Positions 1 to 13,900 of a stretch of 64,000 nucleotides of DNA are shown here, one piece after another. How positions within the stretch are numbered: the first letter of the stretch is position 1; the number at the start of each line of letters is the position of its first letter. Position numbers and translations under genes: made by a program. The stretch is from contig JBAJFG010000494.1 in NCBI GenBank assembly GCA_037903475.1, positions 186,001 through 250,000 of the forward strand. The letters are read 5' to 3'. This DNA is from Ancylostoma caninum (taxonomy: Eukaryota > Nematoda > Chromadorea > Rhabditida > Ancylostomatidae). Below the pieces are notes generated by a model. It was not told the DNA's origin. It searched no databases and saw only the letters and a list, made by a program, of their open reading frames with translations.

Positions 1-140
1 TGTTGATGCAAATCAAAACAAATGTGTACTGAATATTATTAACAGTTGTCGAACCAACAAAACTAGGCAGTGTTTACAAAGCATTTGCAAGGATAACTAA
101 CCATTATAACTACTGCCGCGAGAGGGCGGAAATTTTAACA

Positions 141-315
141 CATATAGGAAACTCCAAACGTACGTAGACAAGAGTCATGTTCGCGGCGCGGCTCTCATGG
201 ACAGAGACGCAGGCGCACACTGTGCTGAGCTCCCGTGACTCTGCCCAAGAGAGCCGCGCCGCGGGCCTGACTCTTGACTGCATCCGTTTGGAGTTCTCTA
301 TACCTAATATATGTT
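141..315. repeat. Foldback (inverted-repeat) element
   Basis: Arms of about 50 bases (roughly 143-196 and 249-312) are inverted copies of each other: one contains GGAAACTCCAAACG, the other CGTTTGGAGTTCTC, and both carry a GC-rich core (CGGCGCGGCTCTC / GAGAGCCGCGCCG). The loop is about 50 bases. No coding capacity is seen. A small non-autonomous MITE-like element is the simplest reading; no target duplication was identified. Confidence 0.6.
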
Positions 316-632
316 CTATCTGCTCAGCACGAATCGGTATTTCGAGAACAGCATGACTTGGCGTGAAGTGAAGACCAACAGGGATGTGCTGACTTCTAGA
401 ACTATTGATTTGATCGAGGTTTGCCCTGTTCTTGACATTACACATAATACTGCAGTGATTTGCACGCTGAAAATTTCTAGAGTTGGGTGCCGTCGTCTGC
501 AATAAATTCACTGCGATCAATTTTGAATCATTTCATGGGAATTTTAATAACTGGTATGTTCTGTTGGTGTAATTCTTGCTCTTCTCCCTTCCATTAAAGA
601 GTGAAGTGGTGGTAGTCGGTGTTCTCTTACAG

Positions 633-3467
633 ATTCATTTAAACAAGTTAATTCAATCTTGGCAGCTGTTGGAAATTTTTCTTTCGACGACACTTTCATA
701 CATTCCGATCCATACGAGCTGCTGTTGAAGCAAATTCAAGGGAATCAAGCTCTCGTTCAACTTATTACAAAGGTATGCAGCAGTTAGTTAAAGCCGATCT
801 ATCATTGTAGACGCGGTTGTGGGCCATGATGAGGAAAATGGGGCGGGTCATGTTCTCGCGACTGGACCAGTGAAGGGCCGGGGTGAGCTCGCTCACAGGA
901 ACATAACCCGTCTCGTTTCCCCTCACCATTTCGATGTTGAGCTAGTCTCACCTCTGTGGGAGCCGCCACACCACCTGTATGATTTCGCGGCCAGAAAATT
1001 CTGGGTGTGTATCATCGTGAGGGAAAACGAGGCGTGGTATAGTTCTGCGATTGGTTCGTTCAAATCCTTCTCCCGCCCCAAACGGTTGCCTCGTTCTCTT
1101 CGCGCGCGATTCCACTATACATCACAATGCGAAATTTGAATGCGATAGAGGACGAGTTGATCTTCGAGGGCGGGAAGGCTCCGCCTCGTTTTCCTTCACG
1201 ATGGTACACACCCGAAAATTCTTGGTGTGGAACGTTATGACGAGAGGGTAGTCGTACTTGAGAGGCTGCTATTGGCTGTTGTCGCCTCATCGCTCTCGAT
1301 GGTTCTCATCACGTTTAGACGTAATTTATGCTGGAAAGACGTGAATCCCCACGCTTTTGGGAGTAATGTCCTGAATCCAGAAAAAAATAGCGTCAAGGAT
1401 CAGTTTTGCGTAGGTTCTGCTGACATCATAGTATCTCACAAGCGAGTTTCGAACTGCACAAGCACAGTATTAGGCATTATTAGGAATGCCACCATGTCGC
1501 CTTGTTTGGTGTAATGCATCTGAACCAGTACTTTTCATTGTTTTCATTCAGTCTTTGGAAGTCTCCATCCGTTTCCCACCAAGGAGTTTTATTTCTAATA
1601 AATCTAATTGGAATTCTTTGAAGGTTGGGCAACATCTGCTTCTTCTTAATATGTTATGCCAGTCCAAGAAGCAGCATTGTCAACTTCACGCTGCTCCTTT
1701 GTTTTCTTCGTTGGCAGCTTGCGACAAGTAAGAATCTTCCTTTTAGGCCAATATGCTTGAACAGATGAAATAGGCAATTTCTAGGTTTTTACTTTCACAC
1801 CCAAACTCAGTGCCAGATGATATTGGGCCAATAGTGAACTTGCTGCGTGATTGTGGTTTGTGTACTCCCACATTGACCTTACACAAAACGAGCGTGGTTC
1901 CTTCTCCGAAGACGTCTCTGTGCTTGTTACTGACTCTATACATCGCCATGCATAGATTTAACGGTTAGTACTATTAGATAGACTTAGTAGAGCATTTGCA
2001 CTTCTTATTGTTCTAGGCACTCGTCGAGATTCTTTCTGCGGTCGTACCTTCATAGCTGGCATGTTCTTTCTTCTCCATCAAATCAACGAAGTAGACGAGT
2101 TCCGCAAAATGGCTGAGCGGTTTGCTGATCTTCTGGTTGTAAGCAAGGGCAGCAACGACAAGCAGCTACTACTCTCTCACATTGCCAATGTGGTAACGTT
2201 TTCATAGCATTCTGGAGATCGTGAACGCTTTCGAGAAGGTAAGCCAATTGGCTACTGGCTTTGTCTTAGTGAGACAAATCAGGGTGCAGACTAGCTTGGA
2301 AATTCGGCTTTCTCGAGTTTCCAGTTGTTGTATGCATCTAGGATAGCATCACCAAGTGTCTTCATAGAGTATTTGCATTGCTTGAACGCTTGAACCCTTT
2401 ACGTTTATATAACCTGGCTCGATATAGCCAGTTTATAGCTGTTTTGAAAACCAACGATGTAGCAATTCACTTACGCTTTCTCATGGTGGATTTTCTACAT
2501 CTAACCCATCATGACTCTCTTTGCCGACCGCTTCTCCAGCAAATAGGTAACGAAGTGTGCTTATAACCCCGATCTTCTCATCTTGATGATAGAGTGCGCT
2601 AGCTCCGTAAGGTTAGACACACCTAACTCGCTTGTCATGTGAGTAGAAATATACTGGATGCAAGTAAATTAGAGAAGCTGACACATTTATAGTCGCCACT
2701 GTAGAAAAATGCCTCTGTTGATGAAGATTAGTAGCAGGCCAGGATGCCGTTTCAATGATGTTTGATTATTGAAGTCACGCCCTTATAGTGAAGGCATCTT
2801 GCCTATGTTTTAAGTCCATAAACTTCCTCTGAGAGGCAAGCTATCTACTTTTTTTCTTGTAGACATACGGACCGTTTGTACTTTCACTTGAGTCTACTTA
2901 CGTGTATGGAATTGTGTACGTCATCCGAATTGTTTGCAATCCTTCAAATATTAGCTGCTCGTTTCTGTTGTTACTTGGAACATCTGGTCTTCTACACAGG
3001 TTGTACATATTCGTAGATAAAGTTCTATTTATTATTTGCAACACATGCGTGGGCGTTGTAGGAGAGGTCATAGCGTCTGAGGAATGAAATTTATTGCCGA
3101 TCCTCAGAAACCTACGTTGTTGGTAACTGTGCGGTCCCATATACAATGTGAGCGAAAAATTCTTCAGAACTGCAGTGAGAAACTCCACACTGGACGACTT
3201 TGCGTTCTCTTCTCAATTCGATTTATCTCTCTGGGATTTTTATAGTCGCCGGTGCATGTTTCTCTATCAGTATGCTGAGGGCACATGTGGTAGTTTAGAT
3301 CGACATTGATGCTATTTCTGAAGCGGTTCATATGCTCGGAAGTTCTTGGGTTGCTTGGAAAAAAGTCCTCTTCGTTGGAGTTCCGATCTCATAGGGTGAA
3401 TTTGACAGTTGCGGCTAAGGATAGAATGTTGCTGGATATCGTGGGCAGGCAAGGCCTGAATGCATAA
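633..3467 (+). CDS. Unrecognised helical protein, 3' part of a multi-exon gene
   Basis: I do not recognise the product. Exons with good splice sites and linked phases are 633-772, 1552-1727, 1785-1963, 2017-2192, 2342-2554, 2863-2999, 3168-3289 and 3409-3467, ending in TAA. A further short exon around 2208-2237 fits the downstream phase but not the upstream one. The encoded protein is rich in Leu and Ile and looks mostly helical (for example FFLLHQINEVDEF and HLRFLMVDFLHL), with no signal peptide, membrane signature or catalytic motif that I can name. The C-terminus reads MLLDIVGRQGLNA. The start is not found and probably lies left of the window. Phases agree across 1552-2192 and again across 2342-3467, which supports a real gene. 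The junction near 2193-2207 is unresolved: only a 15-base gap containing an in-frame TAG, too short for an intron, which could mean a sequence error or a disabling change. Confidence 0.6.
991..1226. repeat. MITE-like inverted-repeat element, copy A
   Basis: The ends at about 991-1035 and 1182-1226 are inverted copies: CCAGAAAATTCTGGGTGTG against CACACCCGAAAATTCTTGG, continuing into GGGAAAACGAGGCG and CGCCTCGTTTTCC. A related element with the same interior landmarks (TCTGCGATTGGTTC, TCGCGCGCGATT, GACGAGT) lies at 61100-61325. It sits in an intron of the plus-strand gene. The sequence just upstream (about 815-990) resembles a further broken copy. Confidence 0.65.
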
Positions 3468-3536
3468 CTGAGATTACCAACGGTCAGTGTGTCAACATAG
3501 CAAAATCTACCATTTTCCTTGCACCCATGAACATGC

Positions 3537-3722
3537 CTATCCACTCATATGTGACGTTGTTTATACCCAGCTTCTACCCGTGGGTATGAGATTACCCATC
3601 CTCCCAATAATGCACCCGGGCCCTGGGTTTTGAAAATCTTCTAAGCCGCGAATATATCATTGGAAAGATGGGTAATCTCATTTCTATGAGTGATAGCTGG
3701 ATATAGAACGTCACGTATGGGT
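3537..3722. repeat. Foldback element with ~55-base arms
   Basis: The left arm (CATATGTGACGTTGTTTATA ... GAGATTACCCATC) and the right arm (GATGGGTAATCTCATT ... ATAGAACGTCACGTATGG) are inverted copies. The same motifs (GATGGGTAATCTCA, CAACGTCACAAATGG) recur at about 15848-15960 inside intron 1 of the Kunitz gene, so this is an interspersed family. No reading frame is associated with it. Confidence 0.6.
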
Positions 3723-4972
3723 GAACATGTTGATTTGTGCCGTGTAAAAGGCTAAATTTGAGCGCCTTAACACCTTTACCACTGGTAATTTCAATGCTTT
3801 ATTCAGGCCCGGTTATATTGAATCCTTCAATATCCCTAAAGCATTCATGCTCCACTTCCCGGTTAGTAGATGTGGGCGGGGAACTATACCAGAAGCCTTA
3901 TTACTATGAGCATGGCGTGACTATCGCAGCCGGCTGAATGTCGTTGTGAGTTCCTGAACTGTCATGATCCCTGTCACACTATTCATCCATTCATGATGCA
4001 CGATCTGAACAGCAAACACTGGTCTATGACCCGCTAATCCACCACGGCGAAAGTGACGTACACGCACGCTAAGGCGCTGACCCTGGATTGTTTATAAGGT
4101 GTACGAGTAGGCGCTTCCTTGCTTTACCCCAGTGATCAACACGTCTCGAGTGTCCATCCAGTTGGTCTGATAGCGTACACTCTTTAGAAATCCCTTTATT
4201 CGGGCTGTTCGAATGCACTGAGACACATAACCAGTTAGTAAATTCTACACAGATCGGTCATTAAAACTGATTAAGTGAAAGTAGATCAAATAATTGAAAT
4301 TGCACACAGAAGAATCACAACAAGAAGGCACTTGGACAGAGACGTGGTCCTCAAACACCAACAATAAATTAATACATTATAGAAGAGATTCCAAAGACAT
4401 TTAGTCGAATCGACTATTACTAAGGGGATAATCTTCAAAAATCTTCAGAAAACACAAAAACATCAATATGAAGTGGAATTGGCAGTTTGCGATGACACCA
4501 TCGCCTACGCCTTTCCACCACCCAACTGTACCCGACAGCAAATGAAGCCGTTATCGTTGCCGGTGTACAAGCAGGCCGAATTATCCGGGCAACTTTGAGG
4601 AGTGCCGGCTCGGGCGTACCTAGAACACGGTCATGAATACTTGTAAGGGAATGAGAAGGTGAGCTAGAGCATTGAGGAACAATTCAAAAAAATCAGCTCA
4701 AATGATTAAGAAAAAACCAGAATATCTACCATGGCGCGTTACCCGATTATTTAGAATGCGAACCTATGGATATAACCTGCCCCGACCCAGTTGCACCCTT
4801 CTGCACATGATTATTTCCCCATTCCTCCTTTTTTTTCATTTCCTTGCCACATTGCCTCTGGTGGCATGTTCGAGGAAAGATCAGTGAAATGTTTGGTCCC
4901 GTTTCCAACATATCCAATCCTAGGAGGAAGCAGCGGTTACGTGTCCGTTGTCAGTGGCGTTTGTCCACTCAG
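3723..4972. other. Intergenic stretch, no gene seen
   Basis: This lies between the 3' end of the plus-strand gene and the 3' end of the minus-strand multi-Kunitz gene, so the two genes converge here. Only short chance frames are present. I see no tRNA fold, tandem repeat or convincing exon. Confidence 0.5.
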
Positions 4973-7900
4973 TTATCCAGTATAATCCATCCGTTTGTGC
5001 CCCCATTTGTCGGCGCAAAGACGTTGCATTGGTGAGAGGCAACAAGAATTGCTGGATTTATGACGGAGCCTCATTAGTTTGGAAAGACGAGCTGCAGCAA
5101 AACCCTTGGATATGCATATCCACTTTCTGAGGCGCGGTTGGAATTTTGTCCGGTAGAAATACACCCAAGCCAGACCAAAATATCCGCCCCATAGCGAGAA
5201 TGATTGGCAAAAGAAATGTTCACTCACGGGTTGCATGTTCGGTAGTTGCCGGCAAGTTCCACTGGAACAAGGTTAGCCGGCTGCGGTGGGCATACGTTCG
5301 GCAATCGGACATCGGATTCGAGTCCACAACAGATGTACCTTCAAAACAAATATCCAGCTCTGAACACCACTCAGAAGCACTAACACTTACCTTTCAAGGT
5401 TGGTGCTGAACTGACAATGCCTGTTCGCTCCACATCCCTGGATGGCATCATTTAACGGAGCTGATGGTGAGCAGTACTTATACTGAGCGCCGCCATCTCC
5501 AGGAACTGGTACGAGCTGAGGCGGGCAGTCTGCAACAGACTGCTTTAGATTGCTTTTATGGACTTGCCTTTATGGTTCCTCTGACTCACATCCAGTATCA
5601 ACACTATCTGGAGAACGGCAACAGTAGAATGCGTTGACGGAGGTGGCGGTTGTCGAGAACCAGCAGAAGAAGTTGCCAGGACACGCTCCATCCACATTTG
5701 GGGTACACTGCATTGGTTGTAGTGAAAGAGCAGAGATGAATGGCGTTGAAGAGGTTGGACAGAGTGCTGCAACAGAAATAGTTTTCTCTACACTCGCTTG
5801 GAGAAATCCACTAAACATACATTGTAATTCAGTGCTGGCTCCACAGCACACATTTTGATCCAGAAGTGGAGAGGAGTAACAAGTGTATCCTTCAGGGCAT
5901 CCACCAGAAACGCGCCCATTTCCACCTGAATCTGTGTACTAGTAGAGAAAAGCAAAATTATCCTGGAATTTAGGCAGCCAAAAAATTTAAGATTTCTAGA
6001 GCGTAAAGGGCTCACCTGGATTGCTGCACTGTACCAGTCGACTACCGTCGCCGTCTTTGGCGACAACTGTTCCTGGTGGGCAGGATTCGGAAAGGCAGTA
6101 GTTTTGGCAGGACTTTTGTGATGCGAAATTGTTGCGGTTTCCTAGAACAACACATCTTTATTTGCATAGACCTTTTTTTTTTGCTCGAACGCAGAAAGGA
6201 AGAAAACGGATCAAAAGCGGGGGTTTTCTAAAAACTATGTACAATTTAGTAAGGACGTCAAGGCAAAGTGTATTTTACCTTCGCATCCGTTATATTCGAA
6301 GGTTTGACAAGTCTTCGAGTCGGCGTTGAAATACCATCGAGTGATTCTCGTACTTGAACAACGTACACCTACATCTCTCGGCTGAGAGCAGACGAAGTTC
6401 TTTGATGGACAGCACAGAGACTTCGTCTGGTAAACAGTACCTGAACGTGTACATAAGTAGTGTACTCGATAAGATTTTTTCGAGTACTTGGATAACACTC
6501 CCCGAATTTTTCGAATACTCGTTACTTCGATTTATTCGACCCTTGGTTAGTTCGATTTGACCCGATTTGACACTCATCGGCGGTACTACTGTACACCACC
6601 GACCCCATCATCCATCTCAAAGTTGGGGCTACGAGTTTGTTTGAAAACCTGCACATTTGGGTGTGCTGATCGTGAATATTATTTAGCATGCCAATGTCGA
6701 TTTTATCACACTTTTCCGAGTTCGGCCCTCTTTCTGGAACTCCACAGGAACTTGCATATTGAGGGCTCGAAGGTGTCGGTAATAAGCACTACCTCACAGA
6801 GAAAACTTTGGAGAAAATCAATGAAATTGAGATTATAATGCAAAATGGCTATTATATTTGTGATCAGCACCTTCAGAAACCTCTATGTAATTTTTCGGAG
6901 AGATCTTAGAGATCAGTGAAATATGTAAGAAATTGATGAATCAATAAAATTTATACCACTTATACCAGAGAAACGAGTATGATTTCCATGATCAGCACCC
7001 TCGATTACCTTGTAAACGAGCTCCAAAAAACTACAAAGACATAAATTTCTTCATCAAACTATGCCTGCAAGGGGAGGGGCGGGGGGGGGTGGGATGATTA
7101 TTTGATGCACAGATAGCAAAGATAACAAAAATCATACTAATTTCGTACATAACGGCATTTTTGTAGGGTTGCAATAGGATAAGTGTAAGAAAATGAGACA
7201 AGTGGCAAAGTAGGAACGAAAATGTCAATGGGATGTGAAATAGTGCTAATAATCGTAATAAGCTTATTGAATAACTTCCTATACAAAGTTTCAGAAGTTT
7301 CTCTGAGATGCCATATTTACCGTACACCTACCACAATCTCGCAGAATTGATGATGCTCTGCAAAATGAGTGTGACTTCATAGAGTATGCATTAAATAATC
7401 CCCCCCCCCCCCGCAACCAGTCCAGATTTGGAGGGCTTTTTTCTTGAATTTTTTCCTCGGAGCAGAGGTAGTTCTCAATTTGACTGGGTCGAATTAAAGG
7501 CCTAATGCATGAGGGCGTGAATGGAAGAGTACGATTGTTTCCAGAAGGATCCAAACTATCACAGATGCTTTAAAATGGGTTAGAAGTAGTGTATAGCTTT
7601 CTAATGTACATTGTATTAGGTTGGGCAATAAATTCGTGCGGTTTTTTCTGAGCATTCAGTGTATTTTCAGGTTGAACCTAGCTGTTTTTTGAAAGTTAAT
7701 ATCCGCAGTACTTCTTGTCCACACCTAGAGCAAGTCCTTGCGAAAATTCGCCTCATAACTCCAGGAACAGTGTGTCCAGGACGAGTGGCATCCTCTAGCC
7801 CAAACTCGACCTTTCTGGAGCAGACATCCACTTCCGCGCTGTCTCTTTAACAGCGATGGCTTCCACTTAGACGCTGTTAACATCCCAAACAGCTTGAGCT

Positions 7901-10900
7901 GTATTTGTTCCACTGTTTTACTGGAACAGGTGGAGATGTACGTTCTCGTCGAATTGGAGGGTCACATTTCATGCGAAAGAAAATGAAAAGTAGAGGTAAT
8001 TGGGGGGATTGGTTATAATATTTGTAAAGAGCAAAACAAGCTACTAGACTATAACGGGCTATCGGAGTCAGATAAAATCCTCGTTAAAAATCGATTTGAA
8101 AAAAAAAACCGCACGAACTTATTGCCCAACCCAATAAAAACAATGATTTTGGAAGTATGTCTCGAATGGATTGAAAATATTTTTCTTTTCCCAGGTAAAA
8201 GTGATTTTTATGAAAATGTGTAGAAATTGGGCCTGAAACCTCACCCGTCCATGTCGTCACAGGTGTGCAGTAATGTGTGGATGGGCATTGACGGTTCGTG
8301 GTACAAGCACGAGCGGCTCCATTCTGCTCCTTCCAAACCTGCAAGGAGAACCGAACTGTTACTTCCCTCACATCCCAATTTTCACCCCGACTCAGTCTGT
8401 GCGCTGTGATTTCCGTGTTTTCTTCCACGAAATGAGTCCTCATTAAGCTGGCTGGGGTGCGCGTGGAAGAGCAGCACAGCGATGAGTCGAGCCCGACGAC
8501 GAGATCGGGCCCGGTACAGAAAGGTACCGACAAAAAAGAACAAACATCCGCTCTCACTCACTCCTCATTAGTCAATAGAGCGCAGATTAGCTGCTGAGGG
8601 TCAGACGAGGCACGGCTACGCGGGCAAACATGACCTGTACGGCGCCCTATCACTCCCACTCGATTGTCCGTCGACGATGAAGCTGTGGGCGATTCGCTCG
8701 ACTCAAGAATCGAAAAACAAACACACACACACCTCGCCTCCATCCGGGCAGGACTCCACGCGACAGTAGTCCTTGCAGTCCTGCTGGGTGGCGAAGTTGT
8801 TCGAGTTGCCGTCGCAGCCGTTGAACGAGTATGTCTGACAGGTTCTGGTGGTGGAGTCGTAGTACCAGCGAGTGACAGCTGGACCACAGGAGGCGCCGGA
8901 TTTGTAGGACAGCGAGCATGTGTACGCTGAAATCGGTTGAGTACAAAAATAGTATGAACGGACCTATTTCACTAGGATATCACTCCTGGACCACATTTCC
9001 AATGGCAGTGCCATTTATAGAAGTAAGAGATACAATGCTGCTTGAGGTACCGCAGCCAGTCCCTCCACTCAAGGCAGCTCATCTGTTCAGAAGGGACTGA
9101 GAACAAAGAACTCTTGTTTACTGTATGTGCAAAGAAGACGCGCGAAATCGATATTGTATACATATTTTGTTGAGATTTATCCTGCGACTGTTGCAGTGAA
9201 TGATATAATTTTAGCTATTCGCTACTAAATTTTTACCTAGTTATTCCCGTAGTAATAATTCTGCACAAAAATTAACCGTTAAAGCTTAGAACTTGAGGTT
9301 AAACAACGAAGCCCTCAGCCCATTCCTTAGTTTTCCCTTTTTCTGACAAAGCGTGAGCGGACACCCTTAAAAATGCTTGACTAACGCATTTTCCATGCAC
9401 TCTTACTTCCTGAATTTTGCAAAAATTACAGACGGAAAATACTTGAGTTCCAAAAAATTATTGTACAATTTTTATTTTCGGGATAGGTCAAACACAATTT
9501 ATGCGATTTATGTATATTTTTCTACCACACAAAAATATCTTACAGTGGGACGCATGTCTGACCAAGTGAGTGGCAGTGGTTCGATCTTCGCCGCGGACCC
9601 ATCATACTTCTATCCTAGTGTCGATGAATTGATCAGGGCCGCATGTATCAATGATACTATCCAGAGTAAATGTGTTGACGTCGACATTAACCACGGATAA
9701 ATTTGCTGGTTTTACATTTTTACCTCGGATAATCTGAGGGATGCATGCTGGCTCAGGGTTATGCATGTATGATGGTAAAAAGGTGACCTCAACACGATCC
9801 TACCCCCTTCCCGCCTCCCCCTTCTGCACACAAATTTAATCTACCTCAGCAATGACGACTGCTCGCATATATAGCCAGAACCCCAACTATAATTTTACTT
9901 TACACCACCCCCCCCCCCCTCCCTCCTTCCCCACCTCCCTGCCCCACCTTGATAATTTATCTTTACACGCCTAACCCTTTGACAAATTTGAGGGTTTTTG
10001 ACAGATACTCCTTGGAGAAGGAGTGTTGCATTGTTCATTGAGCGCCCACCCCCTCCGTCCCCCTGGTAAGCTACTGTATACCACATGTGCTCACAAAAAG
10101 GGACCACTTTATTCTTTCAAGGGTTGCTGAATCTGCAGAGTTTATCCCTAATATGCTCAGATTCCTTTCCTTAGTAGGGCATTAAATACCGTATTTCAAC
10201 GAGTGTCTGCTGCAAAATTTAGCACATCCAAAAAGCAACTGCTAATCCGTGCTAAAACTGTCCTATTAATGTTTTTCTTACAAAGACTATTGGAGCTGAC
10301 CCTAGCTAACCAACTAGTCTTAATTATGGACCAGAAAACCCAGATGGTAACATGGATACCATTCAGAGTTCAGTTGTGCCGTCACCATAAAATTCGTCCG
10401 ATGAATACAAATACGTAGTCCTTGCAGAAAAGAGAGTAGTTTGAAGAACAGAGTAAGCAAAGTAAATTGACGATTAACGAACCCTGAGTAGGGCAGCATC
10501 CGTAGGTAGTACCATCGTAGTAGCAGTAGTGGTTGGCAGGGCAGGTAGTGGAAGCAGCAGACGAACCGCCACAGATGATGAAGTTTCCATTCGAATCCGT
10601 AAGCGCAGTGCCCTGGATACACTGCGGCTCACCTAAAAACAAAAACGCTCTTGAAATCCGAATCTCCTCCCAAAACCATGCTCTAAACCGCACTTCTAGC
10701 ATCTCGACAATAATCTTGACACTCCTTGTACGTCTCAAAGTTGTTCGCATTTCCTTGGCATCCGGAGTAGATGAACTCCTCGCAGTTCCCTGTCTTCGCG
10801 TTAAACCACCAACGGTTCGAGTACGTACCACAGTTACCCTGCAATGCGTACACGTTGCAACAGTGGCCCGCACCTTGGAAAAACCCGCAAACACGCGCGG

Positions 10901-13900
10901 GGGCCACGTATCGCGTGCGCACGAACCTGCTCACGCGGAAGTTTGCACACGTACTGCGGACGTGGGCAGCAAACACCACCGAAGGTAGTTGAGCCTAAAG
11001 ATCATTGCCAACAAATTCATGAGCGCGGTGATGGATGAAATGGAGAAGCCGTTCTGCCTCACTGTACTCGTCACTTCAGGGCATCCTTGATTTTCCAGGC
11101 ATGGGGTTCACAAACGTAGAGATGAATTGTGTGAGTTGTCCATCCTGCGCCTCTAGTGACGAGTACAGCAGAATCAACTCCAAACTGAACCTGAGGTACT
11201 TTCGCAGGAATGAGTCGATGGACAGGTGTTGGCTCCGCTACCAGTGGGCGAGCACTCCATGTTGCGCTCTCCAGACGAGTCCTTCAGTGGTTCTCCGGCC
11301 GAACAAAGAACTAGAATAGGGCGTTGACCTTTATATTTTCATTCTTCAAGCTTTAGTCAAATAATTTTTCGAGCTCTTCCAAAACTTAAGAGAACACGGC
11401 AAACAATACGAATGTTTGAAATTAAAAAAAAATAATCTGCTTCCGCGTCTAATATTAATGCTTATTCAGATTTATAATGTTTCATAGTTTTTTTTTGTTT
11501 TTTTTCAGATGTGACTGTTAAGTCTAATGAATAAAATTAATGCCTTACTTCTCGAGCAGAACTTCTCGCAGTGATCTTGAGATAAGAAATTGTTGAAGTT
11601 TCCTCCTTGGCCAAGATACTGAAAGTGGTACAACGGTAGATTCAAGCTGAATCGCTTCACCCCAAAACCTGCATTATATTATAGCAATGGCTCATAGTGA
11701 AAGAAAACTTATTGGGTCGAGGATTGCTTGAGAAATGCGGTTAATTACACAGTCTTGCAGCCTCCTCAATAAAGCATACCTTGATGCTAGGGCTTTTGTC
11801 ACTATTTGTTCAGGTAAATCATGTAGTGGCAAAAAATTTGCTTTCTTTGTATTTGATACTGGAAGTTAACATTATTATGCAAAAATAGATATAGAGGTTT
11901 GGCATGGAAAGATCGCATCCCTCCATGAAAATGGATTTCTTTTTTTTTTTTTTTGAAAGGACAACAACAGGACTTCAGAAACAAAGCACAACCAATCGCT
12001 TGCAATCACTACTTTCCTTTCTGGCGAATTTCTTCTTGATTGGGTGAAAGGAAGTTGATAAATCAGTGAACTTATAGAAGAGAACTATATTAAATTAACT
12101 ATACTAAAATTATAGAACTTATAACCTGGTCAGGCTCAACAATAACCTGGTCAGGCTCAACACAGTATGGAGTTCATAGAAGAGCTTTTAATTTTCCTCC
12201 ATTGGTTATAGTCTTCAGAACCACCAAGCACTTTTAATAATCATTCTAATTTTCGCCCGAACACTTTAAAAGAAACATACAGAACCAATGGCTACTGAGA
12301 ATCACTTTGGTCAACTCTTTCTTGGTACAGTAAAGTTATTCTTGAGCCTTCTTATTGCAAAATTTCAAAAATTCGGCCGTAAATGTTGTGCCTGGAAGGC
12401 GGCGGAGGGGGGGGGGGGGCGGGACCGACATAGATCTGCGATTGGCTACCCCAATAAATCGTCCAATGGCAGAACTTGGCAGCACCGCCTTTTCCGGATA
12501 AAATGCTCTACAATCCGAAATTTCTGGCAGTGCTGTTGAAACATAGGATTTGTTGTTGGCACTAGAATAATATAATTGCGGTAATACCACGAACTACAGT
12601 GAGTACTTTCGAATTTATTTGTCAAACAGATGCACTTCTGGATGATTTAGTTATTTTTACCAATGGCCCTAGCAGAAACAATGACCTATGGATTACCAAA
12701 TGTTGAATAATATTGTGCTATTTATCTACCATCTCGATTTTCGATGTTTACAGTATGGAAAAAAGAGGAAAAAATGCCGGGTAAAGGAAGAATAAACAAA
12801 CCGAGAACTGTATGCATCGACCTTCCCTGGAATCGTAGTAGAACCTAGGCGAAGTGGTGCCGGATCCATCAGGAATTCCAACATCGAAGTATTCTGTTGG
12901 AAGGCCACCGGCTGTGTTATAGACTTCAGTGGGAATACCTCCATTCCGTGAGCAGATGAACACTACAATGCTATCCTTTAGGGCCTAATCTTACGGTATT
13001 TAGCTGATTCGCGAACGGTAACATACAGTAAGTTGGGCAGCACTGTTGCAGCGTACCCATCGTAGTACATTGATAATTGGGATTGTTGCAACCATTGTCA
13101 TTGCCTTGACAATACACTGGCTCTTGCTTGACACCAGTGGTTCGATCCCTGTACAGCGGCAGACCACGGTTACAAGCTAAACATCATGGTCATATTCCTA
13201 CCGATATCCATAGAAAATCAGTAAACATACTTTGTTTGCAATAAGATTCGCAGTGATCCTTAGTCTGGAAGTTGTTGGCGTTTCCTCCTGTATAAAACCA
13301 CTTAAGGATCATTGCCAAGATGCAGGTTAAAACAAGAAGGATACTGTATGCCTACCGTAACCCTGATACTTCAGTTCTCGGCATTCGCCAGTGATAGGGT
13401 CGTGGTACCAGTGATTGAGGGTGGTGCCGCCGCCTGGTGGTGTGTAGCCCTCGTTGGGTGGCTGGATGCAGGCGAATGCTGAATGTTGAGAAGGATAAAC
13501 ATTGCCAAGTACTTATGTATTGGTAAAAGCAGTAAGTTCTATACTTATGATCGAATAATGTATTAAATGTATACGTATTCGAATATTCAATTCCGAACAA
13601 TTTGAAGATTCGAAAAAAAAAAATTCCAAAAAAGAGAACAGTGCAGCAAAATAAGAAAGGCTGTAGGGCTCCTTCTTTTCCCCATACTTGATTTTTTTTT
13701 CAAGATGTGCCCCGATTGTTGATCGAATTTTTTGTTTGTATTTAATTTTAACTTTTTTAAACTTTATTATTTCAAAATTTAAGCACAAAGTTATTATTTT
13801 ACATAAAGCACAACAAACCGAACAGTGACAAATTAGGACAATGCAGTAAACGATAGAGAATACATATAGCAAAAAGCACAAAAAAGCGCTACTAGCCGAA

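Noticed and set aside
8558..8930. Alternative frames of 88-109 codons overlapping Kunitz domain 4
   Set aside because: Shadows of the exon 8733-8926, whose frame gives a complete six-cysteine Kunitz domain.
11035..11319. Apparent stop (TGA) in a cysteine-rich module of the Kunitz gene, suggesting a pseudogene
   Set aside because: A donor at 11190 (CAG|GTTCAG) joined to the acceptor at 10995 removes the stop and restores the cysteine pattern in phase.
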